Below, piece after piece: positions 8,897 to 16,572 of a stretch of 64,000 nt of DNA. The notes below the pieces were generated by a model. The model saw only the letters and a list, made by a program, of their open reading frames with translations. It did not search any database and had not been told where the DNA came from. The stretch lies in NCBI RefSeq assembly GCF_008923185.1, contig NZ_WBMT01000002.1:310001-374000 (forward strand), given 5' to 3'. Made by a program: the position numbers and the translations under genes. How positions within the stretch are numbered: position 1 is the first letter of the stretch; each line of letters opens with the position of its first letter. The stretch is from Actinomadura rudentiformis. GTDB lineage: Bacteria > Actinomycetota > Actinomycetes > Streptosporangiales > Streptosporangiaceae.

Positions 8897-8934
8897 CCCC
8901 CTCGCCTGGCGGCTCGGGGGTCACACCGAACGTG

Positions 8935-9345
8935 CTATCCGCCGACGGCGCCGAGGGCGGTCATCATGCCCATCGCGTCGGAGATGACCCAGTACTCGGC
9001 GAGCAGGCCGTTCTCGACGCGGAAGATGTCCTGGCCCTTGAGGGCGATGCGGGTGCCGGGCGGCGCGGTGGCGCCGGGGATGCCACCCCGGTACGAGCCG
9101 TGCAGGGTCCACTGGGCGGCGATCATGTCACCGCCGAGGATCGGGCCCACGTCCACCGAGGTGCTGATGTCGTCGAACATCTCATGGGACTGGCGTACCT
9201 GAGCGACGAACTCCTGCGGGCCGCGCACGTCGAGGCTCGGCCAGTGTCCGACGGCGTCCGGAGCGATGATCTCCTCCGCGACGTCGAAGTCCCCCTCCCA
9301 CAGATCGAACAACCACCGCCGGTAGAGCTTCTCGTTAGCGTCCAT
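8935..9345 (-). CDS. SnoaL-like ester cyclase family protein
   Basis: A 136-residue NTF2-fold protein. It starts MDANEKLYRRWLFDLWEGDF, with the typical DVAEEIIAPDAVGHWPSL stretch and a C-terminal FRVENGLLAEYWVISDAMG segment matching the ester cyclase/SnoaL-like group (the GLLAEYW segment resembles the family's G-I-x-E-x-W signature). I use ATG 9345 because the 24 residues upstream are Arg-rich and unlike the family; no Shine-Dalgarno is seen. Family members range from polyketide cyclases to hydrolases; no substrate can be assigned. It is divergent from a second NTF2-fold gene at 9445, with 99 bases between. Confidence 0.75.
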   Translation of the reverse strand: MDANEKLYRRWLFDLWEGDFDVAEEIIAPDAVGHWPSLDVRGPQEFVAQVRQSHEMFDDISTSVDVGPILGGDMIAAQWTLHGSYRGGIPGATAPPGTRIALKGQDIFRVENGLLAEYWVISDAMGMMTALGAVGG

Positions 9346-9421
9346 GACGCCAGCGTGCCCCCCAGGGCCCAGGCGACACCTTCTGCTCACCGCCCTGCCG
9401 CCGCACGCCAGGGGCACTGAC

Positions 9422-9431
9422 CAAGCGCTTG
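9422..9431. promoter_or_regulatory. CAAGCGCTTG palindrome, probable TetR-type operator
   Basis: A perfect 10-base palindrome in the 99-base divergent promoter region, followed by TAACCT (9433-9438), a possible -10, and the ATG at 9445. ACCAAGCGCTTGGT-like sites are common operators of TetR repressors in actinomycetes; the outer bases here match partly. Confidence 0.5.
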
Positions 9432-9444
9432 CTAACCTGATGGC

Positions 9445-9882
9445 ATGCCCATGTCGCCCGCGGAGCTCTCCGACCGTTTCGAAATCGGCGAGGTCCTCGC
9501 CCGCTACGCGCTGGCGGTGGACTCCGGCCGCTGGGACCTCCTGGACACCGTCTTCACCGCGGACGCCACGCTGGACTACAGCTCGTCCGGCGGCGTGGCG
9601 GGCTCACTGGACGAGGCCAAGGCCTGGCTGGCGAAGGTGTTGCCGGCCTGGCCCGGCCGCCAGCACCTCATCGGGGCGACGCTGATCGCCTTCGACGGGG
9701 ACCGCGCCGAGGTCACCGCCTCGTTCACCGACACGCTCGCGCCGAGCCGCGACGCCGTCAACGCGGACACCCCCGGCCTCATCCGCGGCGGCGGCTGGTA
9801 CCACCACCGGATGGTCCGCACGGCGGGCGGCTGGCGCAGCCGCGAGGTCGTCATGGAGCAACTCTGGCGCACGATGCAGTGA
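9445..9882 (+). CDS. Nuclear transport factor 2-like (SnoaL-like) protein
   Basis: A 145-residue protein. The N-terminal ELSDRFEIGEVLARYALAVD helix and WDLLDTVFTADATLDY are characteristic of the SnoaL_4 branch (bile-acid dehydratase/scytalone dehydratase-like); the C-terminal RMVRTAGGWRSREVVMEQLW strand pair completes the fold. The Y and D of the first helix region are in the positions usual for this branch. An in-frame check leaves ATG 9445 as the likely start; an ATG at 9440 is in another frame. The probable operator at 9422 lies in its promoter. The substrate is unknown. Confidence 0.75.
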   Translation: MPMSPAELSDRFEIGEVLARYALAVDSGRWDLLDTVFTADATLDYSSSGGVAGSLDEAKAWLAKVLPAWPGRQHLIGATLIAFDGDRAEVTASFTDTLAPSRDAVNADTPGLIRGGGWYHHRMVRTAGGWRSREVVMEQLWRTMQ

Positions 9883-9925
9883 GCGAGCGGCGATACGGGG
9901 GCGGACACGTGGGCACAATGGCCTG

Positions 9926-10417
9926 GTGAGAGTCGTCGCGATCTCGGATACGCACGCGCCGCGCCGCTGGAAGTCCTGCCCGCCCGCGGTTGCCGAGCAT
10001 CTGCGTGACGCCGATCTGATCCTGCACGCGGGGGACGTCTGCACGGCGGACGTCCTCGACGAACTCTCCGCCTATGCGCCCGTCCACGCGGTGCTGGGCA
10101 ACAATGACGGCCCGGACGTGGCGGCCTGGGGCGCCCCGGAGACGCTCCAGCTGGACCTGGACGGCCTCACGGTCGCGATGATCCACGACAGCGGTCAGGC
10201 CAAGGGCCGCACGGCCCGGATGCGGCGCACCTTCCCGGACGCCGATCTGGTGGTCTTCGGCCACTCCCACATCCCGCTGGACGAGAGCGGCGACGGGATC
10301 CGCATCGTCAACCCCGGCTCGCCGACCGATCGCCGCCGCCAACCGCACGGCACCATCGGCCTCCTCACGATCGAGAAGGGGCGCCTGCGGAAAGCCGAGA
10401 TCGTCCCCGTGACCTGA
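9926..10417 (+). CDS. YfcE/MJ0936-type metallophosphoesterase
   Basis: A 163-residue calcineurin-like phosphoesterase. The metal-ligand motifs appear in order: AISDTH (D-x-H), LHAGDV (GD), LGNND (GNxD), and FGHSHIP (GHxH) with the second HD-type His in MIHDSG. These are all residues needed for the two-metal site, so it should be an active phosphodiesterase. GTG 9926 is preceded by CACAAT (9914-9919), which fits a -10 for a leaderless mRNA. The physiological substrate is unknown; family members hydrolyse cyclic or model phosphodiesters. Confidence 0.85.
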   Translation: MRVVAISDTHAPRRWKSCPPAVAEHLRDADLILHAGDVCTADVLDELSAYAPVHAVLGNNDGPDVAAWGAPETLQLDLDGLTVAMIHDSGQAKGRTARMRRTFPDADLVVFGHSHIPLDESGDGIRIVNPGSPTDRRRQPHGTIGLLTIEKGRLRKAEIVPVT

Positions 10418-10420
10418 CGA

Positions 10421-11302
10421 TCAGATGATCGGTGGGCGGCCGGTGCGGGTCATGCGCCAGGCGGTGCGCCAGGAGATCGGGCGGCGCGGACCGGCCGGCT
10501 TGCGCCAGCCCTCGACGAAGCCCTTGAACCAGGGCTTGAGGGCGCTCGGCTTGCGCTCGCGCAGGACGGTCATGCCGACCCACACCGCGAGGTAGGTGAA
10601 CGCCAGGAGCCACGGCAGGTTACGGCGGGCCAGCCAGACACGGTTGCGGGCGTTGTAACGGTAGAACATGTCGTGCCGGGTGGGCAGCACGGCGGGGTGG
10701 AACATCACCGCGGACGCGTCGTACACGATCCGGTAGCCGGCGTTGAGCGCCTGCCAGGCCAGATCCGTCTCCTCGTGCGCGTAGAAGAAGTCCTCCGGGA
10801 GTCCGCCCGCGGCGTCCCAGGCGGCGCGGCGGACCGCGCAGGCGCCGCCGAGGAAGGTGGTGACCTCGGAGGAGCGCTCCGGGTCGCCCGCGCGCAGCCG
10901 CGGCACGTGGCGGCGCTCGCCGCGGCCGCCCTCGGGGTCGCGCACCCGGAACGAGATGATCCCCAGGCCCGGGTCGGCGGCGAAGCGGTCGCGCAGGTAG
11001 ACGCCCAGCCGCTGCGACCGGTACCAGCCGTCGTCGTCCAGGAAGAGGATCACGTCACCGCAGGACGCCTCGACGCCACGGTTGCGGCCGGCGGGGATGC
11101 CGACGTTCTTGGGCAGGTGGACGGTGGTGACGCGCTCGTCGTCGAAGGGAGCGACACCGGCGCGGTCCCCGATGGGATCGACGCCGTTGCCTACCAGCAC
11201 GACCTCGACGTCGACGTGCTCCTGTTCGAGCGCGCTGCGCACGGCCCTGGCCAGTTCCTCAGGACGGTTACCCATCGTCAGCACGACGACCGACAGCTTC
11301 AA
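10421..11302 (-). CDS. GT2-family glycosyltransferase
   Basis: A 293-residue GT-A glycosyltransferase with LSVVVLTMGNRPEELARAV at the N-terminus, VGIPAGRNRGVE, a VILFLDDDGWY metal-binding DxD-type motif, and EETDLAWQALNAGYRIVY in the acceptor half. A hydrophobic helix near the C-terminus (LLAFTYLAVWVGMTVL) suggests membrane attachment. The start is decided by a GGGAG placed 7 bases before TTG 11302; the open frame extends 33 codons further without a ribosome site. It is the last gene of the minus-strand polyol-phosphate cluster and may glycosylate that product. Confidence 0.8.
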   Translation of the reverse strand: MKLSVVVLTMGNRPEELARAVRSALEQEHVDVEVVLVGNGVDPIGDRAGVAPFDDERVTTVHLPKNVGIPAGRNRGVEASCGDVILFLDDDGWYRSQRLGVYLRDRFAADPGLGIISFRVRDPEGGRGERRHVPRLRAGDPERSSEVTTFLGGACAVRRAAWDAAGGLPEDFFYAHEETDLAWQALNAGYRIVYDASAVMFHPAVLPTRHDMFYRYNARNRVWLARRNLPWLLAFTYLAVWVGMTVLRERKPSALKPWFKGFVEGWRKPAGPRRPISWRTAWRMTRTGRPPII

Positions 11303-11413
11303 CGAGACACTCCCTGCCACTCCACGATCATGCACAAGTCTGTCACTCGGATGACACCTTTGTGCAAGATCGCGTTTCTCGTGCGGTGATCTCCCGTTCA
11401 TTGACGAGTGATC

Positions 11414-12319
11414 TCACTTGAGTCTCCGCGACGCCAGGATGCTGACCAGGTGCAGCAGGGTCTGCAGGACGGCGACGAAGGCGACCGCGACCGTCAGCAC
11501 CCGCATCGCGGCAGGTGTGTCGTTGCCCATCACCACGTCGAGCGCGGCCGCGGCGACGATCAGCAGGGACAGCTCGACCGCGCCGATGATGCGGTGGAAG
11601 CGCAGCATGGACGCGGCCTGGCGGGCGAGCGCGATGCCGGTGGACCGGGGACGCAGCGCACGGTCACCGCCGACGGGATCGGCGGGCAGGCCCGACTTGG
11701 CCCGGGCCACCACGACGTTGTCGGTCTCGGCCTTGATCAGTGCGGCGCCGAGGGCGGCGAGCAGCCCGAGCTCGACCCAGCCGCCGTTCTCCCAGCCGCC
11801 CTGGGCGGCGAAGCCGAGGCCGATGAGCAGCGACACCTCGGACAGGTAGTGGCCGATGCGGTCGAGATAGACCCCGGCGACCGAGGTCTGCCGCAGGTAA
11901 CGGGCGACCTCGCCGTCGACGCAGTCGAGCAGCAGGTAGATCTGGATCAGCAGGGCCCCGCCGAGCGCGGTCCAGAGCGCGGCGGTGCCGGTGGCCGGCA
12001 GCGACACCACGAAACCCGCCACGATGCCGCTCAGCATCATCAGGTAGGTGAGCTGGTTGGGGCTCAGGCCGAGGCGGAGGAAGATCCAGGCGAAGTACGG
12101 GGAGAGGGTCCGCATGTAGAGGCGGCCCGCCCAGTGCTCCTCGTTCCGGCGATCCTTGAGCCCGGGCGGCTGCCCGTACCGGCGGATGTCGGCGACCTTG
12201 GCTGTCCGGCGCGACGGCCGGTGGTCCTGGCCGCCGGGCGGATCCTGGTCGGACGGTCCCTGTCCGGACGGTCCCTGGTCGGGTGGACCCTGGTCGCCGG
12301 GCGCACGCGTGTCGGCCAT
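11414..12319 (-). CDS. CDP-alcohol phosphatidyltransferase family enzyme with altered motif
   Basis: A 301-residue integral membrane protein with about six hydrophobic helices after a 50-residue Pro/Gln-rich, probably disordered N-terminus. The catalytic signature DGxxARx8Gx3Dx3D is present as DCVDGEVAR, then G-VYL-D-RIG-H. The final aspartate, which is the proposed general base of the family, is histidine here. ATG 12319 lies 7 bases after the preceding stop; a TTG at 12349 is an alternative. It should join a CDP-activated alcohol to a second alcohol, or be a changed-function relative. It is co-transcribed with the G1P-dehydrogenase-like gene. Confidence 0.8.
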   Translation of the reverse strand: MADTRAPGDQGPPDQGPSGQGPSDQDPPGGQDHRPSRRTAKVADIRRYGQPPGLKDRRNEEHWAGRLYMRTLSPYFAWIFLRLGLSPNQLTYLMMLSGIVAGFVVSLPATGTAALWTALGGALLIQIYLLLDCVDGEVARYLRQTSVAGVYLDRIGHYLSEVSLLIGLGFAAQGGWENGGWVELGLLAALGAALIKAETDNVVVARAKSGLPADPVGGDRALRPRSTGIALARQAASMLRFHRIIGAVELSLLIVAAAALDVVMGNDTPAAMRVLTVAVAFVAVLQTLLHLVSILASRRLK

Positions 12320-12326
12320 GGGCCGC

Positions 12327-13400
12327 TCAGCCTCCGTGGACTTGGACAAACTCTTCCACCGCCTTGCGGATCTCCCCCTGGTCCAAGGCGAGATGCTCCA
12401 GGATCGTATAGCGGCCCGGCCTGGTCTGCGGGGCGTAGTGCACGGCCTCGGTGAACTGCTCGACGGTCAGCCCCACGTCCCCTGGGCCCTTGGGCAGGCC
12501 GTGCCGGTCGAGGCAGGCGACGATCTCGGCCAGCCGCTCCGCGCCGACACCGAGGCGGGTGGCGCGCAGGTGGTAGCAGAACGCGGCGCCGATGCCGGCG
12601 AGCTCACCGTGGTTGGCCGTGCCCGGGTAGAGCTGGTCGATGGCGTGCAGGATCTCGTGGTCGCCGCCGCTCGCGGGCCGGGAGTCGCCGGCGAACGACA
12701 TCGCCATGCCCGACAACACCAGGCTCTCGGCCAGCACGGTCAGGAACCGGTCGGACTCGACCGACTCGGGCTGGTGGAGCAGCGCCTCGCCCGCGGTCCG
12801 CGCGACCGTGAGCGCCATGCGGTCCACCGTCTCGCCGACCTCCTCGGCGGCCAGCAGCCAGTCGTCGACCGCGGAGAAGTTGCTCACCACGTCGCCGATG
12901 CCCGCGCGCACGAGCCGTTCGGGCGCCGCCCGCACGTAGTCCAGATCGACGATCATGGCGAGGGGCATGACCACGCCGAACGAGCCCTTGCCCTTGTCAT
13001 GCGTGAGCGAGGCGACCGGGGAGCAGATGCCGTCGTGCGACAGGTTGGTGGCCACCGAGACCATCGGGATGCCGGACAACGTCGCCGCGTACTTGGTCGC
13101 GTCGATCGTCCGCCCGCCGCCGATGCCCACGACCGCCTCGTACGACCCCGCTCGCAGCTTGGACCCGAGGCTGACCGCCGCGTCGACGGTGCCGCCGTCC
13201 ACGTGGAACACCTCGCAGGCCGACAGCGACGGCCTCACATGCTCGGTGATCTGGTCGCCCTGCCCCGGGCCGACCGCGATCGCCACCCGCCCCTCGGTGG
13301 CTATCCGCCTGTCGGCCAGCAGCTCGCCGAGGGCCGCGATGGCACCGCGGCGGACGTCGATGGACAGCGGCGCGTTGAGCATCCGCGTCAGCAGGGGCAT
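12327..13400 (-). CDS. sn-glycerol-1-phosphate dehydrogenase-like enzyme (EgsA/AraM-type)
   Basis: A 357-residue iron/zinc-type dehydrogenase. The NAD-site GGG region (VVGIGGGRTIDATKYAA), the ATNLSHDGICSPVASL stretch and the SRPASGGDHEILHAI segment with downstream NHGE match, motif by motif, the archaeal G1P dehydrogenase/bacterial AraM family, including the metal-binding Asp and His residues. In that family dihydroxyacetone phosphate is reduced to sn-glycerol-1-phosphate. Neighbours that activate and transfer polyol phosphates support a role in making a G1P-type or related polyol-phosphate compound. It could alternatively act on another sugar-phosphate ketone. The start has AAGGAAGG close upstream. 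Confidence 0.75.
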   Translation of the reverse strand: MPLLTRMLNAPLSIDVRRGAIAALGELLADRRIATEGRVAIAVGPGQGDQITEHVRPSLSACEVFHVDGGTVDAAVSLGSKLRAGSYEAVVGIGGGRTIDATKYAATLSGIPMVSVATNLSHDGICSPVASLTHDKGKGSFGVVMPLAMIVDLDYVRAAPERLVRAGIGDVVSNFSAVDDWLLAAEEVGETVDRMALTVARTAGEALLHQPESVESDRFLTVLAESLVLSGMAMSFAGDSRPASGGDHEILHAIDQLYPGTANHGELAGIGAAFCYHLRATRLGVGAERLAEIVACLDRHGLPKGPGDVGLTVEQFTEAVHYAPQTRPGRYTILEHLALDQGEIRKAVEEFVQVHGG

Positions 13401-13500
13401 GTGCCTTCCTTTTCCGGCGATCGCGGCGGTCGCGCGGGGGCGGCACCGCCGCGTCCGGCGCGGGCGCCGGGCGGCCGGAGGTCGGTGTGCGGTTCTGGGC

Positions 13501-13570
13501 GGTGAACGGATCAGGTGAACGGATCCGTGCGGGTGGATCAGTGTGGGTGGATCAGTGCTGGTGGATCAGT
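13501..13570. repeat. Short tandem repeats GGTGAACGGATC (x2) and GGTGGATCAGT (x3)
   Basis: Two copies of GGTGAACGGATC (13501, 13514, period 13) are followed by three of GGTGGATCAGT (13532, 13546, 13560, period 14). The last copy overlaps the stop codon of the NTP transferase gene. The array fills part of the only sizeable gap (165 bases) in the minus-strand operon. Confidence 0.85.
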
Positions 13571-14297
13571 ACGTCTTGGCGATCCGCCGGGCCTTCTCCA
13601 GGTCGTCGTGGTTGTCGACCTCGACCCAGTCGACGGCGCCGATCGGGGCCACGGAGATCGTGCCGCCGCGGTTGACCAGCTCCTGGTAGCCGTCCTCGTA
13701 GTAGAGGTCGGGGTTGCGCTCCCACGTCGCCTTGAGCGCGTCGGCCAGGGGCTCGGCGGCGGCGGGCTCGATGAGCGTGGCGCCGATGTACTCGCCGGCC
13801 GCGCTGGCCGGGTCCATCAGCTTGGTGATGGTCTTGAGGTTGCCGGCGTCGTCGAGGATGACCTTCATCTCCTCGTCGGCCAGAGTTTTCACGTTGTCCA
13901 CGGCCAGGAGGATGTCCGGGCCGCGGTGGGAAAGTAGCGTCTTCTCCACGCTCACCGGATGAACGGTGTCACCGTTGACCATCAGGACGCCCTTGGAGAA
14001 ATGCTCGCGCGCCAGCCACATGGAGTAGGCGTTGTTCCACTCCTCGGCCTTGTCGTTGTGGACGAGGGTGAGGGAGACGCCGTAACGCTCCTCCAGGGCG
14101 GCCTTGCGCTCCTCGACAGCCCCCGCGCGGTAGCCGACCACGATCACGACGTCGGTCAGCCCGACCTCGGCCAGGTTGCCCAGCGCGATGTCGAGAATGG
14201 TCGTCTCGCCGTCGACCGGCACCAACGCCTTGGGCAGCGTGTCGGTGTACGGTCGCAGCCTCCTGCCCGCGCCCGCCGCCAGCACCATCCCGATCAT
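13566..14297 (-). CDS. NTP transferase (phosphocholine/polyol-phosphate cytidylyltransferase-like)
   Basis: A 243-residue nucleotidyltransferase. The signature MVLAAGAGRRLRPYTDTLPK holds the GxGxRL loop and conserved Lys; MVNGDTV is the second metal site and VDWVEVDNHDDLEKAR the C-terminal closing motif. This pattern is that of the sugar- or alcohol-phosphate nucleotidylyltransferases grouped as phosphocholine cytidylyltransferase-like. ATG 14297 has GGAGGA upstream and lies 2 bases after the preceding stop. It probably makes the CDP-activated alcohol used by one of the two flanking phosphatidyltransferases. Confidence 0.8.
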   Translation of the reverse strand: MIGMVLAAGAGRRLRPYTDTLPKALVPVDGETTILDIALGNLAEVGLTDVVIVVGYRAGAVEERKAALEERYGVSLTLVHNDKAEEWNNAYSMWLAREHFSKGVLMVNGDTVHPVSVEKTLLSHRGPDILLAVDNVKTLADEEMKVILDDAGNLKTITKLMDPASAAGEYIGATLIEPAAAEPLADALKATWERNPDLYYEDGYQELVNRGGTISVAPIGAVDWVEVDNHDDLEKARRIAKTY

Positions 14298-14299
14298 GC

Positions 14300-14860
14300 T
14301 TAATCTTCCTCCAGGTCGACGATCTCGCCAGTACCGCGTCCGGTCCGCGTCCACGTCGTGACGCTCTCACTGACGAACAACACGCCAAGGTAGGCGGCCA
14401 ACGCAGCGTACGCGAACGGGAGAAACCCCGAGAGGCCCGCAAAAGCCACAATGAGCATGCGGCCCTCCCAGCCGAGGCCGGCCCGGAAGACCCAGTCATG
14501 TGGCCAGAGCCGCTGACGGGTGCGGTACACGGTGTCGTAGTGGTGGTACGCGAGCACGGCGATCAGCGCATAGATCAGCGGTGCCGACACGCCCTGTGCG
14601 AACCCCAGTACGGCCAGGTAACCATACTCGATCGCGCGGATGATGGGCGGGACAAGCCAGTCAAGACGCCCGGTCTGCAGGTGCCTGCCGACCGGTCCGG
14701 ACGGCAGGCGGCCGCGTGCCAGCCGGCCCAGCGTCATGCAGATCGGCCCGTCGTCGCGGTAGGCCCGCAGCTGACGGGCGGCGAGCGCGGCGGCGGCCTG
14801 CGCGGCGGCGTCCGGCGCGCCCGGCTCCTGGATCGCTCCGTCCTCGGCCATGGCGGTCAT
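14300..14860 (-). CDS. DUF5941-domain membrane protein
   Basis: A 186-residue protein resembling DUF5941, which is usually the C-terminal part of a longer protein carrying a CDP-alcohol phosphatidyltransferase domain. Here it is a separate gene: its ATG overlaps the TGA of the transferase gene (ATGA at 14860-14857). It has an Ala-rich N-terminus, a RAIEYGYLAVLGFAQGVSA segment and four or so hydrophobic helices, with YHHYDTVYRTRQR between them. Its function is unknown; the split suggests it works bound to the transferase. Confidence 0.7.
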   Translation of the reverse strand: MTAMAEDGAIQEPGAPDAAAQAAAALAARQLRAYRDDGPICMTLGRLARGRLPSGPVGRHLQTGRLDWLVPPIIRAIEYGYLAVLGFAQGVSAPLIYALIAVLAYHHYDTVYRTRQRLWPHDWVFRAGLGWEGRMLIVAFAGLSGFLPFAYAALAAYLGVLFVSESVTTWTRTGRGTGEIVDLEED

Positions 14861-16443
14861 CGCGCGATCGACCTCATTACTCGTCCGGTCAGCGTGTACA
14901 TGGCGGCGACGCAGCCCCACACGAGGAGCGCGACGAAGGTCACCCGGGCGTTGAACAGCGCGGCGGTGATCGCGATGAGCGCGAACCGCTCGCCGATGGG
15001 CAGGACGATGATCTTCTTGGCCCAGTGCAGCACCCGCACCTGCGACGTACTGCGGGACAGCCGTACGGCCAGGCCCCCGCTCGGCTGCGCGCCCTGGGCC
15101 GCCGCAGGACGTTCGATGGGAGCGGCGCCGGATGCGCTCGAACCGTCGTCCGGGGACGTCAGCGGCAACACTGGCAGGGGCCGCGACACATGTTGGCGGC
15201 GGCTCGCGCCGTACGAGAAGTCGATCATGTGCCGCACGGTCTGGAGGGCCAGGGCGGCCACGGCGAGACCCCAGACGTCGCCGCCGTGCACACCGCTGCC
15301 GGCCGCGGCGGCGGTGGACCCGGCCGCCAGCCCGACGAAGACGACGTACTCCTTGGCCCGGTCGAAGACGGCGTCGAGCCATGCCCCGAGCGTGCTGAAC
15401 TGCCGGGAGTAGCGCGCCAGCTGCCCGTCCACGCAGTCGAAGACGAAGGAGAAGTAGAAGAGCACGCCGCCGACGATCATGCCGGTGCGGGTGCCCGCCG
15501 CGAACCACACGGCCGCCACCACGGCGATGCCCATGGAGATCGACGTCACCATGTTGGGCGTGAGCCCGCGCAGGGCCGCCCAGCGGGCGATGTAGCGCGA
15601 GTAGGTGCTGACCGCGAACGTGGTGAAGAAGCCGTCGTTGCTCTTGACCGCCGCGGCCAGCCGCACCTTGTCCTCGTCCACGGCGTCGATCGCCGCCCGC
15701 GCGGCGTCCACGGCCTCCGCGCTGTCGGCGCGCAGGCAGACCAGCTGCGGGTCGCCGCACTGGGCCACCGGGATCCCGGCACGGACGAGCCCGACCAGGA
15801 GCAGCTCGATCGTCTCCGGCGCCCGTCCCGGCGCGGCGGCGCCCGGCTCCGGCTCGGGGCTCAGCCGTTCGAGCGCGTCGGGGTCTTCCAGGAGCGATGC
15901 CAGGTTCCCGGCGATCTCCGCGAGGGCGCCGGCGCGGGAGTGGGCGACCCGCAGCGCACCCGGGAACCCGGCGTTCGGCTCGGTCACCCGGTGGTAGGGG
16001 GAGCCCGCAGAGGCGATCCGGCGGCGCTCGGCGCGGACCGGGGTGGCGGCGTCCGGCGGCGGGCCGGTCAGCGCGGTGGCGGGCCCCTTGGCGTCGAGCA
16101 GCAGCCGCGCCAGCGGCTCCTCACCGGTGACGAGGTCGCCGGTCAGGACCACGATCGGTGCCTCGGTCCGGGCCGCCAGCTCGGCGATCTCGCGCAGGTC
16201 GCTGACCGTGCCCTTGGACTCGATGACGTCGTGGCCGTCCTCGCGCAGCGCTGGTGCCAGCTCCGGCCGGGTGATGATGTGCTGGTCCGGTACGTTGAGC
16301 GTGGCCAGCTGGGCGCGCAGCCGTGCCAGGAGCGTCAGCCGCTCCGCGTCACCGGACCCGCCCGCGTAGGGCAGGGCGGCCGCGGGGCACGGATCGTGAC
16401 TCCCGGCGATCCGTCCGGTCGCGAGGATTACCGCTACGGTCAT
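14857..16443 (-). CDS. CDP-alcohol phosphatidyltransferase fused to a degenerate NTP-transferase domain
   Basis: A 528-residue two-domain protein. Residues 1-230 look like a nucleotidyltransferase fold (TVAVILATGRIAGS) but lack the GxGxR loop and catalytic Lys, so this half is probably inactive. Residues 270-520 are a membrane CDP-alcohol phosphatidyltransferase with an intact signature: DCVDGQLAR, then G-AWL-D-AVF-D. The architecture recalls the IPCT/DIPPS fusion of inositol-phosphate solute synthesis, but the active cytidylyltransferase may here be the separate gene at 13566. GGAGG 5 bases before ATG 16443 decides the start; an ATG 18 bases upstream lacks it. Confidence 0.75.
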   Translation of the reverse strand: MTVAVILATGRIAGSHDPCPAAALPYAGGSGDAERLTLLARLRAQLATLNVPDQHIITRPELAPALREDGHDVIESKGTVSDLREIAELAARTEAPIVVLTGDLVTGEEPLARLLLDAKGPATALTGPPPDAATPVRAERRRIASAGSPYHRVTEPNAGFPGALRVAHSRAGALAEIAGNLASLLEDPDALERLSPEPEPGAAAPGRAPETIELLLVGLVRAGIPVAQCGDPQLVCLRADSAEAVDAARAAIDAVDEDKVRLAAAVKSNDGFFTTFAVSTYSRYIARWAALRGLTPNMVTSISMGIAVVAAVWFAAGTRTGMIVGGVLFYFSFVFDCVDGQLARYSRQFSTLGAWLDAVFDRAKEYVVFVGLAAGSTAAAAGSGVHGGDVWGLAVAALALQTVRHMIDFSYGASRRQHVSRPLPVLPLTSPDDGSSASGAAPIERPAAAQGAQPSGGLAVRLSRSTSQVRVLHWAKKIIVLPIGERFALIAITAALFNARVTFVALLVWGCVAAMYTLTGRVMRSIAR

Positions 16444-16572
16444 CGGCGCCTCCGGCGGCATGGTACTCGGGGTCTGCGGGTGGAAGGGCGTCCCGGAGCC
16501 GTCGGGACGGCACCGGGAGGAGTTGCTCAGCGTAGCGGTTTGACGACTACCTCAAGAGGAAAGGGGACGGCG

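Noticed and set aside
13501..13570. Tandem repeats considered as a CRISPR array
   Set aside because: Units are 11-14 bases, directly adjacent, without spacers, and no cas genes are present.
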